Shown piece by piece: positions 53,988-62,185 of a stretch of DNA of 64,000 nt. The number at the start of each line of letters is the position of its first letter. The stretch's first letter is position 1. The stretch comes from Cupidesulfovibrio sp000226255 (GTDB taxonomy: Bacteria; Desulfobacterota; Desulfovibrionia; Desulfovibrionales; Desulfovibrionaceae), in contig NZ_AP036014.1 of NCBI RefSeq assembly GCF_003402415.2, positions 2,542,001-2,606,000 of the forward strand, read 5' to 3'. Under the pieces are notes generated by a model. The model searched no databases. It saw only the letters and a list, made by a program, of their open reading frames with translations, and was not told the origin of the DNA. The position numbers and the translations under genes are program-made.

Positions 53988-56900
53988 ATGCCGTACCGCG
54001 CCGCGCTCCATACATTTGCCCTCATGCTCCGCAGCCTGCCCGTCATCCGCCTGCTACCCGGCGCGCCGCGCGCCGTCCCGGCCCATGCTTCCGGCATGGC
54101 GCGCATGGCCCCGTGCGTACCGACGCTGGCCCTGCTTCTGGCCATCTTCCTGTCAGGATGTGCCGGGCCGCCCGCCAAACAGAAATCGCTGTTGCTGCCG
54201 CAAGGCCCCTCGGTCACCCGGGCGGACCCCGGCTACATGCAGTGGCTGGAAAAGCAGTCGCTGCTCGGCGCGGGCGCGGAATCCACCCGCGTGGTCTCCG
54301 GCAGCCAACTGGGCTGGCGCTCCCCCACCCTGCCGCCCGACACGGACAACCTGCTGCGCGCCGCCGACACCTGGCTGCTGGTGCACCCCATGGCGCTCAT
54401 CGCCGATGGCACCCCCTCGGCCTTCGCCATCCTGGCCCAGCCCAGGGTGCTGGAACTGCTGCGGCGCACCGGCGTGCGCGGGCTGTACGTCACCCCCGCG
54501 GGCGGGGCCGGTGCCCTCTGGGCCTACGACCGCAGCGCCACCCTGACCGGCGACGATACCATCCAGCACGGCTTTTCCGAAGCAGCGGGCACCGACGACG
54601 AATACACCCGCCTGCGTCGCATGGCCGACGGCAACCGCCTGCTGCTGGGAACGGACATCATCTCCGCCGCCACCGGCATGGGACCCGACTTCTTTCTGGC
54701 AGCGCGCAACGTGCGCGACTACCCCGGCGCATACTGCCTGGTGGAAATCCCGCGCGACCTGTGGCCATACCTGCCCGTGTGCGAGTCGGAATGGCAGGCC
54801 CGCCCGCTCACCCGCGCCCAACACGACCTGCTGGCCGAAAAGGGGCTGCTGCCCGCCGCGCTCGCGCGCGACCTGCTGTCGTGGGCGCGGCCCGGCGGTT
54901 GGGCTGTCACGGGCGAGGTGCGCGGGGCCGACGGCACCCTGCGCCGGTGGGCCTACCGCCATGCGGGCCGGTACGACATGCCGGTGCTGCACTGGGACGA
55001 CCCCTCGGCCGCCGCGCGGCGCATCCTGTCGTCCAGCATCATCCAACAGATCGGCCTGCGCGGCATGGCCCTGACCGGTTTCCGGGTGGAACCCCTGACC
55101 GGGCTCGATCCCCAGCCCCGCGCCGCCTACGGCGACCCCGGCCCTGCCCCCGCGCTGGAGCCCGCGCCCTCCGCAGCCCTTGCCCTGGGCCGCGAAACCC
55201 GCCGCTACGGCGGATGGGCCTGGCAGCGCGACCGACTGCCCCTGCCGCTGCTGGCCCGCACCCTGCATGAATCGGCCGACGTGGCCGAAGACACCGTCAC
55301 CAGCCCCGCCGCAGAGCACGCCCTGCTCACCGGCGATGCGCGCCCCCTGCGCGCCCTGCTGGACGACGCCCTGCGCCTTGGCATCGACATGCGCCGCCTG
55401 GTGCACGCCACCCCCGGTCCGGAGGGCGTGGACTACGCCCTGCCGCAACTGGCCCCCGGCATGCTGCCGCCCGGCGCGGCGGCGGGCGACGGCCTGCCCG
55501 GCCTCGCGGACGACATGCGGTCGGCCATGCGCACGCGCGCGTCCTTGTGGGCCTCCACCATGCCGCTGGGCGGCGCGGGCGACCTGCTGCCCGTCACCGG
55601 CGCGGGCCTTGCCGCGCTGGGAGCGGGCTTCGGCCATGCCGATGCGGCAAAGCCGGATGCACGGGACGAAATCCGCAAGGGGCACCAAGCCCTTGTCTTC
55701 TTCAAGGCCATGCAGCCCGGCCTGCTGGTGCTGCACGGGCAGGACCTGGCCGGGGCGCTGCCGCTGGACTGGCACAGCATGGCCGATTCCGAGGAACGCT
55801 GGGATCCGGCCCTGGCCCCGCGCGGCGCATACGCCCTGTACCGCACCGCCCGCACCACCGTGCTGACAAAGCAGGGCATGCCCCGCGCCCCCATGGCCTA
55901 CCCCTCGCCCGATGAGCAGTTGCACGACCCGCACTCGTTCCTCAACGGAGTGCACGCCATCACCGCCATGCGCGAGCGCACCGGCATCGCCGCCGGGCGC
56001 GTGTCCGCCCGTCTGCGCACACAGGGGCGCGGCAGCGTGGCCCTGGCCGTGGAACTGCCCGGCGGGCGCGGCATGGTGGTGGCCGTCACCAACTTCGGAC
56101 GCGAGGCCGTGACCGAGCGTCTGGACATGGGCGCCACGCCGAAACTGCTGGAACTGTTCGGCTCGGGCAACCCGGCCGTGGACCTGGAAGAAGGGGCGCC
56201 CGTGCCGCTGGAAGGCGGCCGCATGGTGCTGCGTCTGGAACCGTGGGAAACCCGCGCCATCCTCGTGGGGCGCGACGCCAAGTCCATCGGCGCGGCCACG
56301 GCCGCCGAGCAGCCCAAGGGACCGTTCGTACCCGCCAGGCAAGCCACACCCATGCCCGTCGCCCCGCCGCCCATGGTGGCGAAGCCGGCGACTCCGCCCG
56401 TGGCTCCCTCGCCCGCGCCGGAACTGACCATCCACATCGCGCCGCCCGCAGGGGCCGAGGCGGAAGCCGCGCCGCATGTCGCGCCCGACGCCACGCCCGG
56501 CGCCATGCAAGACGCCGCGCCGGGCACCTCGGAGGAAACGGCATCCGAGGCCGCCACCGCCGGGACGGCCGGAACGCCAGCGCCCGAAGCCACTGCTCCG
56601 CTCACTCCCGCGCCGGAAGTCACGGGCCTCACGCCAGCGCCGGACCTCACCCCCACGGAGCCGGTGTCCCTGCCGCCCGCCACGGAACCGGCTACGCCAG
56701 TGCCCGGTGATGCCCCGGCCACTTTGGTTCCGGTGACGCCTGAACCCGCCGTGCCGGATGCCGCTACACAGCCTTCCTACCCGGTCGTCGATCCGGAGCC
56801 CGCCGCCGTGGTCCCGCAGACCATGCCGGACATGACTCACGAAGTCCGCGCCCCGGTGGCGACCCCGGAAGCCCCGGCGCTGGCGGCCCCTGCCCCCTCG

Positions 56901-57206
56901 CCCGCATTCCCGGCCACGCCGGAAACGGCCGCCCCCGCCCCGCAGATGGATGCCGTCGTTCCATCACTGCCCGTGGAGCCCGAGGGCGCGTCCGGCAGGG
57001 GCGTTGTCCCTTACAAGCCCGTGCGCCGCGCCGCGCCGGAAACGCTGGACGGTCCCATCCGGTTGGATACCCCGGCGGACAGCTCTTCCAGTTACAAGTC
57101 CCCCCTGCGGGTGGCCCCGGAAACCCTCGACGCGCCCATCACGGTGCCCCCGCTGCCCGCCGCTCCGTCAGAACCCGCCGCCACGCAGCCGGCCGCCGCC
57201 CCTTAA
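53988..57206 (+). CDS. Trehalose synthase-like (GH13-related) lipoprotein with Pro/Ala-rich tail
   Basis: About 1072 aa. A lipoprotein signal with LALLLAIFLSGC places it in the envelope (lipid Cys about 58). The next 700 residues look like a maltosyl-/trehalose synthase-type GH13 protein: ATGMGPDFFLAARNVRDYPG, LVEIPRDLWPYLP, LHWDDPSAAARRILSSSI, FFKAMQPGLLVLHGQDL, PHSFLNGVHAITAMRERTGI. At the place where the family has the catalytic Asp (RLDANG) the sequence reads ALTGF, so it may be inactive. The C-terminal 280 residues are Pro/Ala/Thr-rich, with two APETLD-x-PI repeats near the end. AAAGGGG before the ATG supports the start; ATG 54096 is an alternative. Confidence 0.68.
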   Translation: MPYRAALHTFALMLRSLPVIRLLPGAPRAVPAHASGMARMAPCVPTLALLLAIFLSGCAGPPAKQKSLLLPQGPSVTRADPGYMQWLEKQSLLGAGAESTRVVSGSQLGWRSPTLPPDTDNLLRAADTWLLVHPMALIADGTPSAFAILAQPRVLELLRRTGVRGLYVTPAGGAGALWAYDRSATLTGDDTIQHGFSEAAGTDDEYTRLRRMADGNRLLLGTDIISAATGMGPDFFLAARNVRDYPGAYCLVEIPRDLWPYLPVCESEWQARPLTRAQHDLLAEKGLLPAALARDLLSWARPGGWAVTGEVRGADGTLRRWAYRHAGRYDMPVLHWDDPSAAARRILSSSIIQQIGLRGMALTGFRVEPLTGLDPQPRAAYGDPGPAPALEPAPSAALALGRETRRYGGWAWQRDRLPLPLLARTLHESADVAEDTVTSPAAEHALLTGDARPLRALLDDALRLGIDMRRLVHATPGPEGVDYALPQLAPGMLPPGAAAGDGLPGLADDMRSAMRTRASLWASTMPLGGAGDLLPVTGAGLAALGAGFGHADAAKPDARDEIRKGHQALVFFKAMQPGLLVLHGQDLAGALPLDWHSMADSEERWDPALAPRGAYALYRTARTTVLTKQGMPRAPMAYPSPDEQLHDPHSFLNGVHAITAMRERTGIAAGRVSARLRTQGRGSVALAVELPGGRGMVVAVTNFGREAVTERLDMGATPKLLELFGSGNPAVDLEEGAPVPLEGGRMVLRLEPWETRAILVGRDAKSIGAATAAEQPKGPFVPARQATPMPVAPPPMVAKPATPPVAPSPAPELTIHIAPPAGAEAEAAPHVAPDATPGAMQDAAPGTSEETASEAATAGTAGTPAPEATAPLTPAPEVTGLTPAPDLTPTEPVSLPPATEPATPVPGDAPATLVPVTPEPAVPDAATQPSYPVVDPEPAAVVPQTMPDMTHEVRAPVATPEAPALAAPAPSPAFPATPETAAPAPQMDAVVPSLPVEPEGASGRGVVPYKPVRRAAPETLDGPIRLDTPADSSSSYKSPLRVAPETLDAPITVPPLPAAPSEPAATQPAAAP

Positions 57207-57396
57207 GCGCACCAGTGCCGACTGCGGGCCACCGCCCGCATGCGTTTCCGCTCCCGCCGCCCCTTCCGCGCCCGCGCGCCGAGGGGGCGGCTCAATTTTC
57301 CGGCTTTCGCGCGGGACTCGGCCGTCGCGCCCGCATCCTCGCCCGGCATTACATATTCCCGCACCGTGTCGGCATGCATCATGCAAGCGCGGCCGC

Positions 57397-59169
57397 ATGA
57401 ACCACACCCAGTTCCTCGCCGAAAACACGAAGGCATTGGCCGCCAGGCAGCCCAAAGTGGCCGCATGGCTTGCCGAAAACGCTCCCGCGCCTGAAACGCT
57501 GGCCGCCCGCCTGCGCCTGAACCGCTGGAACATGCTGGACATCGAGCTGGAAGACGGTCGTCGGTTGTTTGACGCCTTTCCGCCGCAGTTCGCGTACCGG
57601 TCATGGCCGCCCACGGAACAGGCGGAGCGGTCGGCCACCATCATCGTGGGGGCCAACCTGGGCTACGGCATCAACCACATGCTGGAAAACACCCCGCCGC
57701 GGCACCGGCTGCTGGTGGTGGAGCCCGACCCGGCCATGCTCACCCTGTGCATCGGGATGACAGATTACCGGCCGTTCATCGAGTCCGGCAGGCTGACCTT
57801 CGTGGCGCCGCAGTTCGATGCGCTGGTGGCCGCCGTGCGCGGGTGCGACAAGCAGTTCCTGTTCGGGCGCATCCTGCTTCAGGCGGACCTTGCCAGCCAG
57901 CAGATAGGCCCCGCCTACGCCTACTGGACGCGCGTCTGCCGCGAACAGCTCGACGCCCTCTCGGTGGAACTGGCCACCCTGCGCCGGGCGCAGGACGTGA
58001 TGGTGGGCAACGAACTTTCCAATTTCCGGCGCGCCCTGTCCGACGGCGACATGAAGTCGCTGCGCGGCGCGCTGAACGGCCTGCCCGCCGTCATCGCGGG
58101 CGCGGGCCCCTCGCTGGCGGCATCGGCCCCGGCCGTGGCCGCGCTGCATGGTCGGGCGCTGGTCACCTCGGCCCTGCAAACCCTGCCCGCCATGCAGGCC
58201 GTGGGCATCCGGCCGGACATCGCCCTGTGCATCGACTACAGCGACGGCATCGCCCGGGTGTACGACCGGCTGGACCCGGAATGGGCCCGCCACGTGCCGC
58301 TCATCTATTCCACCAAGGTCCAGCCCGACGTGGTGCGCCGCTACCCCGGCCCCACCCTGCCGCTGTGGACCGTGGGCGGCATGGCCACCTTCATCGCGGG
58401 CAAGGACGACCTGGTGCTGGACGCGGCGGGCAACGTCAGCGTGGCCCTGCTGCGCCTGCTGCACTGGCTGGACGCGGGGCGCATCGTGCTGGCCGGGCAG
58501 GACTTCGGCTGGCGGGGCGAGGCATCTCACGCCGCCGGGCACCATGCCGCCGCCATCACCGTGGGCACGCTGGAACTGCCGGGGCGAGACGGCCCGGTGC
58601 GGTCCACCCTGCCCTACGCCACCGCCCTGCGCGACATGGAGCAGGACATCCGCACCCTGAACCTGGACGTGGTGAACCTATACGGCGGCGGCGCGCTGAT
58701 CCGGGGCGCGCGAGAAATCGCGCCGGACGAACTTTCCCACGAGCTGCCGGAAGCGGACGGCCCGGACTGCCAGACCGGCCTTTCCGCTCCACTTTCTTCG
58801 TTCCGTCAGCGGCTGGACGAAGCCATGACCCCCTGCGAACAACCGCTGTTCGCGCCGCGCCTGCCGCACTGGCGCACCTCGCTGCGCAACGCCCAGAAGC
58901 GGCTGGAAACGCTGTTCCGCAAGCCGGAACGCCACGCGGCGGAAATCGTGGAGATGATCGGACGGGTGCATTTCTTTCTGCGCCAGGACCCCATCTGCAC
59001 GCCCTACCTGTACAACGAGATCATGGACGTTTCCGGGCTGGTGCACGGCCGCGACCGGTACAGCCTGCCGCAGATGTCGGAATTCCGGCAGATCGCCCGG
59101 CGGGTGCTGGACAAGATCCGGCGCATCGACGAGGTGATGGCCTCGGCCCCGGACAAGCAGGCCGCTTAG
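57397..59169 (+). CDS. Motility-associated factor glycosyltransferase (Maf family, DUF115)
   Basis: A 590-aa protein. The central domain (about 195-400) has VIAGAGPSLAASAPAVAAL, VTSALQTLPAMQAVGIRPDIALCIDYSD and VLAGQDFGWRGEASHA, the Maf/MptE-like pattern. Maf proteins transfer nonulosonic acid sugars (pseudaminic or legionaminic acid type) to flagellin. No flagellin or nonulosonate genes are in the window. The ATG at 57397 lacks an obvious ribosome site but the domain layout fits. Confidence 0.83.
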   Translation: MNHTQFLAENTKALAARQPKVAAWLAENAPAPETLAARLRLNRWNMLDIELEDGRRLFDAFPPQFAYRSWPPTEQAERSATIIVGANLGYGINHMLENTPPRHRLLVVEPDPAMLTLCIGMTDYRPFIESGRLTFVAPQFDALVAAVRGCDKQFLFGRILLQADLASQQIGPAYAYWTRVCREQLDALSVELATLRRAQDVMVGNELSNFRRALSDGDMKSLRGALNGLPAVIAGAGPSLAASAPAVAALHGRALVTSALQTLPAMQAVGIRPDIALCIDYSDGIARVYDRLDPEWARHVPLIYSTKVQPDVVRRYPGPTLPLWTVGGMATFIAGKDDLVLDAAGNVSVALLRLLHWLDAGRIVLAGQDFGWRGEASHAAGHHAAAITVGTLELPGRDGPVRSTLPYATALRDMEQDIRTLNLDVVNLYGGGALIRGAREIAPDELSHELPEADGPDCQTGLSAPLSSFRQRLDEAMTPCEQPLFAPRLPHWRTSLRNAQKRLETLFRKPERHAAEIVEMIGRVHFFLRQDPICTPYLYNEIMDVSGLVHGRDRYSLPQMSEFRQIARRVLDKIRRIDEVMASAPDKQAA

Positions 59170-59201
59170 CCAACCCGCAAACGCCTTCCGCGAACGGCGA
59201 C

Positions 59202-59233
59202 GGGGGCCATCCGCAAGGACGGCCCCCTTTTTC
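59202..59233 (+). terminator. Rho-independent terminator of the Maf-type gene
   Basis: GGGGGCC-A-TCC paired with GGA-C-GGCCCCC, followed by TTTTTC. Confidence 0.85.
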
Positions 59234-59345
59234 TTTGGCGTTCGGCGTGCCGGACACTACGCCGCCAACATCCCCATGGCGGGGCTGGCGTTGCCGCCCG
59301 TTCGGGTGCATCATGCAGGACCGGACACAACCGCACGGAGGCACC

Positions 59346-59648
59346 ATGAGCGTTCTTGCCGAAATCGCCGTCTTTCCCATGGACAAGGGGGGCAGCGTCA
59401 GCCAATGGGTGGCGCGCGTGCTTGGCGTCATCCAGGAAAGCGGCTTGCCGTACCAGCTTGGCCCCATGGGCACCACGGTGGAAGGGGAGCGGGCAGAGGT
59501 CATGCAGGTGGCCGACCGCTGCCTGGCCGCGCTGGAAGAGGACTGCGACCGGGTGTACATGACCCTGAAGGTGGACCTGCGCAAGGGCCCCCCCGGCCGC
59601 ATGGCGGGCAAGGTGGCCTCGGTGCAGGCAAAGCTGCACGCAGGCTGA
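59346..59648 (+). CDS. MTH1187/YqgV (DUF77) family thiamine-binding-like protein
   Basis: A 100-aa protein. VLAEIAVFPMDKGGSVSQWVARVL at the start, SGLPYQLGPMGTTVEG in the middle and a final helix match the small ferredoxin-like MTH1187 family, members of which bind thiamine or related compounds as tetramers. GGAGG upstream fixes the ATG. A stem-loop (59669-59694) follows. Confidence 0.87.
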   Translation: MSVLAEIAVFPMDKGGSVSQWVARVLGVIQESGLPYQLGPMGTTVEGERAEVMQVADRCLAALEEDCDRVYMTLKVDLRKGPPGRMAGKVASVQAKLHAG

Positions 59649-59668
59649 TGTTCCCCGACAAAAGCAGA

Positions 59669-59694
59669 GGCCGCCCGGCAATCGCCGCGCGGCC
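59669..59694 (+). terminator. Stem-loop after the MTH1187-family gene
   Basis: GGCCGC (59669-59674) with GCGGCC (59689-59694), then CTTTCCGTTTCCTTTCC. A weak terminator at the convergent junction with the MATE gene. Confidence 0.5.
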
Positions 59695-59749
59695 CTTTCC
59701 GTTTCCTTTCCGCCGACCAGTCCACCGGAATGGGCGGGGGACGGGGGGG

Positions 59750-61234
59750 CTATTCCCCGCCGCAGCCCGGTCCTTGCCCGGGCATAGCCCCCCGTGCGCC
59801 TTCCGGCGCTGGCAGGGGGTGGGCCGTCTCCACCAGCCGCAGCCTCTTCCACGCGCCACGCCGATAGCGCAGCCATGAAACCACGGCCAGCAACAGGATG
59901 AACGTGGTGAAGGCCGCCCACAGCGTGTTCAGGGTCATCCACCCCGCCGCGCGCAGGGCCAGCGTGGGCAGCACCAGCCACACCACGCAGCCCAGCAACA
60001 TGTTCCACATGACGAACCACGTGTCGCCCGCGCCCTTCAGCGCGCCGGTATAAATGATGGTCACCGCGTCCAGCAGGCAGTACACGGCCACGAAGCGCAG
60101 CAGCACCACGCCCAGGCCGCGGATTTCCGCCTTCTGCGCCACCACGGCGGCGTCGGTCTGCACTCCGCCGCCCAGGAACAGGTCATACAGCGGCCCCGGC
60201 ATGCAGAAGAAAAGCAGCGACAGCAGGCACATCCAGGTCATGGCCACGTGCAGGGTGCTGGACGTCACCTGTTCGGCGTCCGCGGGGTTGCCCCGTCCCA
60301 TGGCCTGCCCCACCATGCTGCCCACGGCGATGTTCAGGCCGATCATGGGCAGGAAAGCCACCATGTTGATGGAAAAGGTGATGTTGGTGGCGGCCAGCGC
60401 CGTTTCGCCCAGCCCGCCCACCAGAAACACGAACCACGTCACCGAGAACAGTTCGGCAAATCCGTTGATGCCGCTGGGCAGACCGTAGCGGGCCATGCGC
60501 CGGAACAGTTCCGGCTCGAACCCGCGCCCGCTCCACACCCGGTAACACCGTTCGTTGCGGGCGGTGAACACCATCCGCACGAACAGCAACGTGCCCACGC
60601 CCCACCCGGTGGCCGTGGCCAGCCCCGCCCCGGCAATGCCCATTTCCGGCAAGCCCCAGACACCGTATATAAGGGCGTAGTCCAGCGGAATGTTCACCAC
60701 CATGGCGGCCAGGTTGGCGACCAGCACCGGGCGGGTGCGGCCCTGCCCGGTAAAGAACCCGGCCAGGCAACTGTTGACCAGCGGCAGCACCGAACCCGCC
60801 GTGAGCATGCGGAAATAGGCCACCTCACCCGCCTGCACCGCCGACGAATGCCCGGCAAAGGCGAAGATGGCGGGTGCGGCGTACCACAAAAGGCCCATGC
60901 CCGCACCGAAGGCCAGCGCCATGTACAGGCCCTGCCACAGGGCCGCGCCAACCCGGCGCGGCGCGCCGGAACCGATGTACTGGGCAATGAACACCCCGGA
61001 ATACCCGGTGATGCCCATGCAGGTGAGCAGAAACAGCAAATGCACCACGGCAGCGGGCGTGGCCGCCGCGATGGCCTCCACCGAATAATGGCTCAGGAAC
61101 AGCCGATCGGTGAACTCCATGACCGTGGTGGAGGCCATGCTGGCCACCAGCGGCAGGCTGACGCCGAGCACCTCGCGGTACCCGCCCGGCGCGTTCCAGC
61201 GCCCGGTGATGCCTGCCACCATCTTTGACAACAT
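59750..61234 (-). CDS. MATE family efflux transporter
   Basis: A 494-aa inner membrane exporter with twelve hydrophobic segments. It begins REVLGVSLPLVASMASTTVMEFTDRLFL, and has FIAQYIGSGAPRRVGAALWQG in the first half and NIAVGSMVGQAMGRGNP in the second, the two related halves of MATE proteins, which extrude cationic drugs or metabolites using Na+ or H+. GGAGG five bases before ATG 61234 supports the start. Confidence 0.9.
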   Translation of the reverse strand: MLSKMVAGITGRWNAPGGYREVLGVSLPLVASMASTTVMEFTDRLFLSHYSVEAIAAATPAAVVHLLFLLTCMGITGYSGVFIAQYIGSGAPRRVGAALWQGLYMALAFGAGMGLLWYAAPAIFAFAGHSSAVQAGEVAYFRMLTAGSVLPLVNSCLAGFFTGQGRTRPVLVANLAAMVVNIPLDYALIYGVWGLPEMGIAGAGLATATGWGVGTLLFVRMVFTARNERCYRVWSGRGFEPELFRRMARYGLPSGINGFAELFSVTWFVFLVGGLGETALAATNITFSINMVAFLPMIGLNIAVGSMVGQAMGRGNPADAEQVTSSTLHVAMTWMCLLSLLFFCMPGPLYDLFLGGGVQTDAAVVAQKAEIRGLGVVLLRFVAVYCLLDAVTIIYTGALKGAGDTWFVMWNMLLGCVVWLVLPTLALRAAGWMTLNTLWAAFTTFILLLAVVSWLRYRRGAWKRLRLVETAHPLPAPEGARGAMPGQGPGCGGE

Positions 61235-61278
61235 TCCACCCTCCGTGACGTACAGTCCGTGTTGCGGAAAAGCCGTAA

Positions 61279-61307
61279 CGAATAGCCTAGCGAAAAAGTG
61301 ACGTCAA
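61279..61307 (-). promoter_or_regulatory. Promoter of the MATE gene; contents of gap 61235-61567
   Basis: TTGACG (61307-61302), 17-bp spacer, TATTCG (61284-61279) on the minus strand. The rest of the 333-bp divergent gap shows a 15-bp direct repeat ATGCCGCGCCCCGCC (61346-61375, two units) and no gene. Confidence 0.5.
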
Positions 61308-61567
61308 GGCACCCTGGCCGCGCGACACGGCACGCGGCAAAAAAGATGCCGCGCCCCGCCATGCCGCGCCCCGCCATGCCACGTCAGGCAAGGCAAGGGG
61401 GGAATGGCACGTTACAGGCGCAACGGCGTTTCCCTGCTTGCCGTTCGCGGCGCGCGCCGCGCGAAAACGGGGCGTCGGCACGCCAGTCCAAAGAAATGCC
61501 CGGCCAACGCCCTGTGCGGCGCGCCCGCGCCCTTCCCTTCACTCCGGTTTCACCCTATAAGGCGGCA

Positions 61568-62185
61568 ATGCGTCAGCCGTACCCTCTTTCGCATCATGTG
61601 CTGTGCGCACTGCCGCTGCTGGCGCTGCTTTCGGTCTCCACCCTGTGCCTGGGCAGCGGTGACGAGGTGACGGCGTTCTGGCGCGCGTGGCGGCATGCCC
61701 ACCCCGACGCGACCATGGCCGCGCGCGTGCTGACCGACTGGGGCAACCCGGCCATGTACGTGGTCTACGCGGCGCTCGTGTGGCGCGCCCGCCGCGACCA
61801 CGACCCGCGCACCGTGCGCTTCGTCATGGTCTACGTGGCGGTGCAACTGTTGATTTCGTTCCTGCTCGTGCGGGTGGTCAAGATCGCCGCCGGGCGCACC
61901 CGGCCCGGCGTGGCGGGCCCGTGGATGCCGTTTTCGTTCGACGGGCCGCACAATTCGCTGCCTTCCGGCCACACCACGGAAATCGTCGGCGCGTGCGCGC
62001 CGCTGGCCATGCGCTGGCAGCGCGCGGCCGCCTCCCTGGCCCTCGGCTGTTTCGTGGCCGCCGTGGGCTATTCGCGGGTGCTGCTGGGGCAGCACCATGC
62101 CAGCGACGTACTGGCCGGGCTCCTGCTGGGCAGCCTTGCCGCCTTCGTCATACACCGCATCACCCACAGGACCGCCACCCCATGA
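61568..62185 (+). CDS. PAP2 family phosphatase
   Basis: A 205-aa membrane protein with about five hydrophobic segments. The three phosphatase motifs are intact: KIAAGRTRP, PSGHTTE and SRVLLGQHHASD. Family members remove phosphate from undecaprenyl pyrophosphate or lipid A. Its stop overlaps the start of the ArnT-like gene (ATGA), so a joint role in lipid-linked sugar or lipid A modification is likely. Confidence 0.9.
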   Translation: MRQPYPLSHHVLCALPLLALLSVSTLCLGSGDEVTAFWRAWRHAHPDATMAARVLTDWGNPAMYVVYAALVWRARRDHDPRTVRFVMVYVAVQLLISFLLVRVVKIAAGRTRPGVAGPWMPFSFDGPHNSLPSGHTTEIVGACAPLAMRWQRAAASLALGCFVAAVGYSRVLLGQHHASDVLAGLLLGSLAAFVIHRITHRTATP

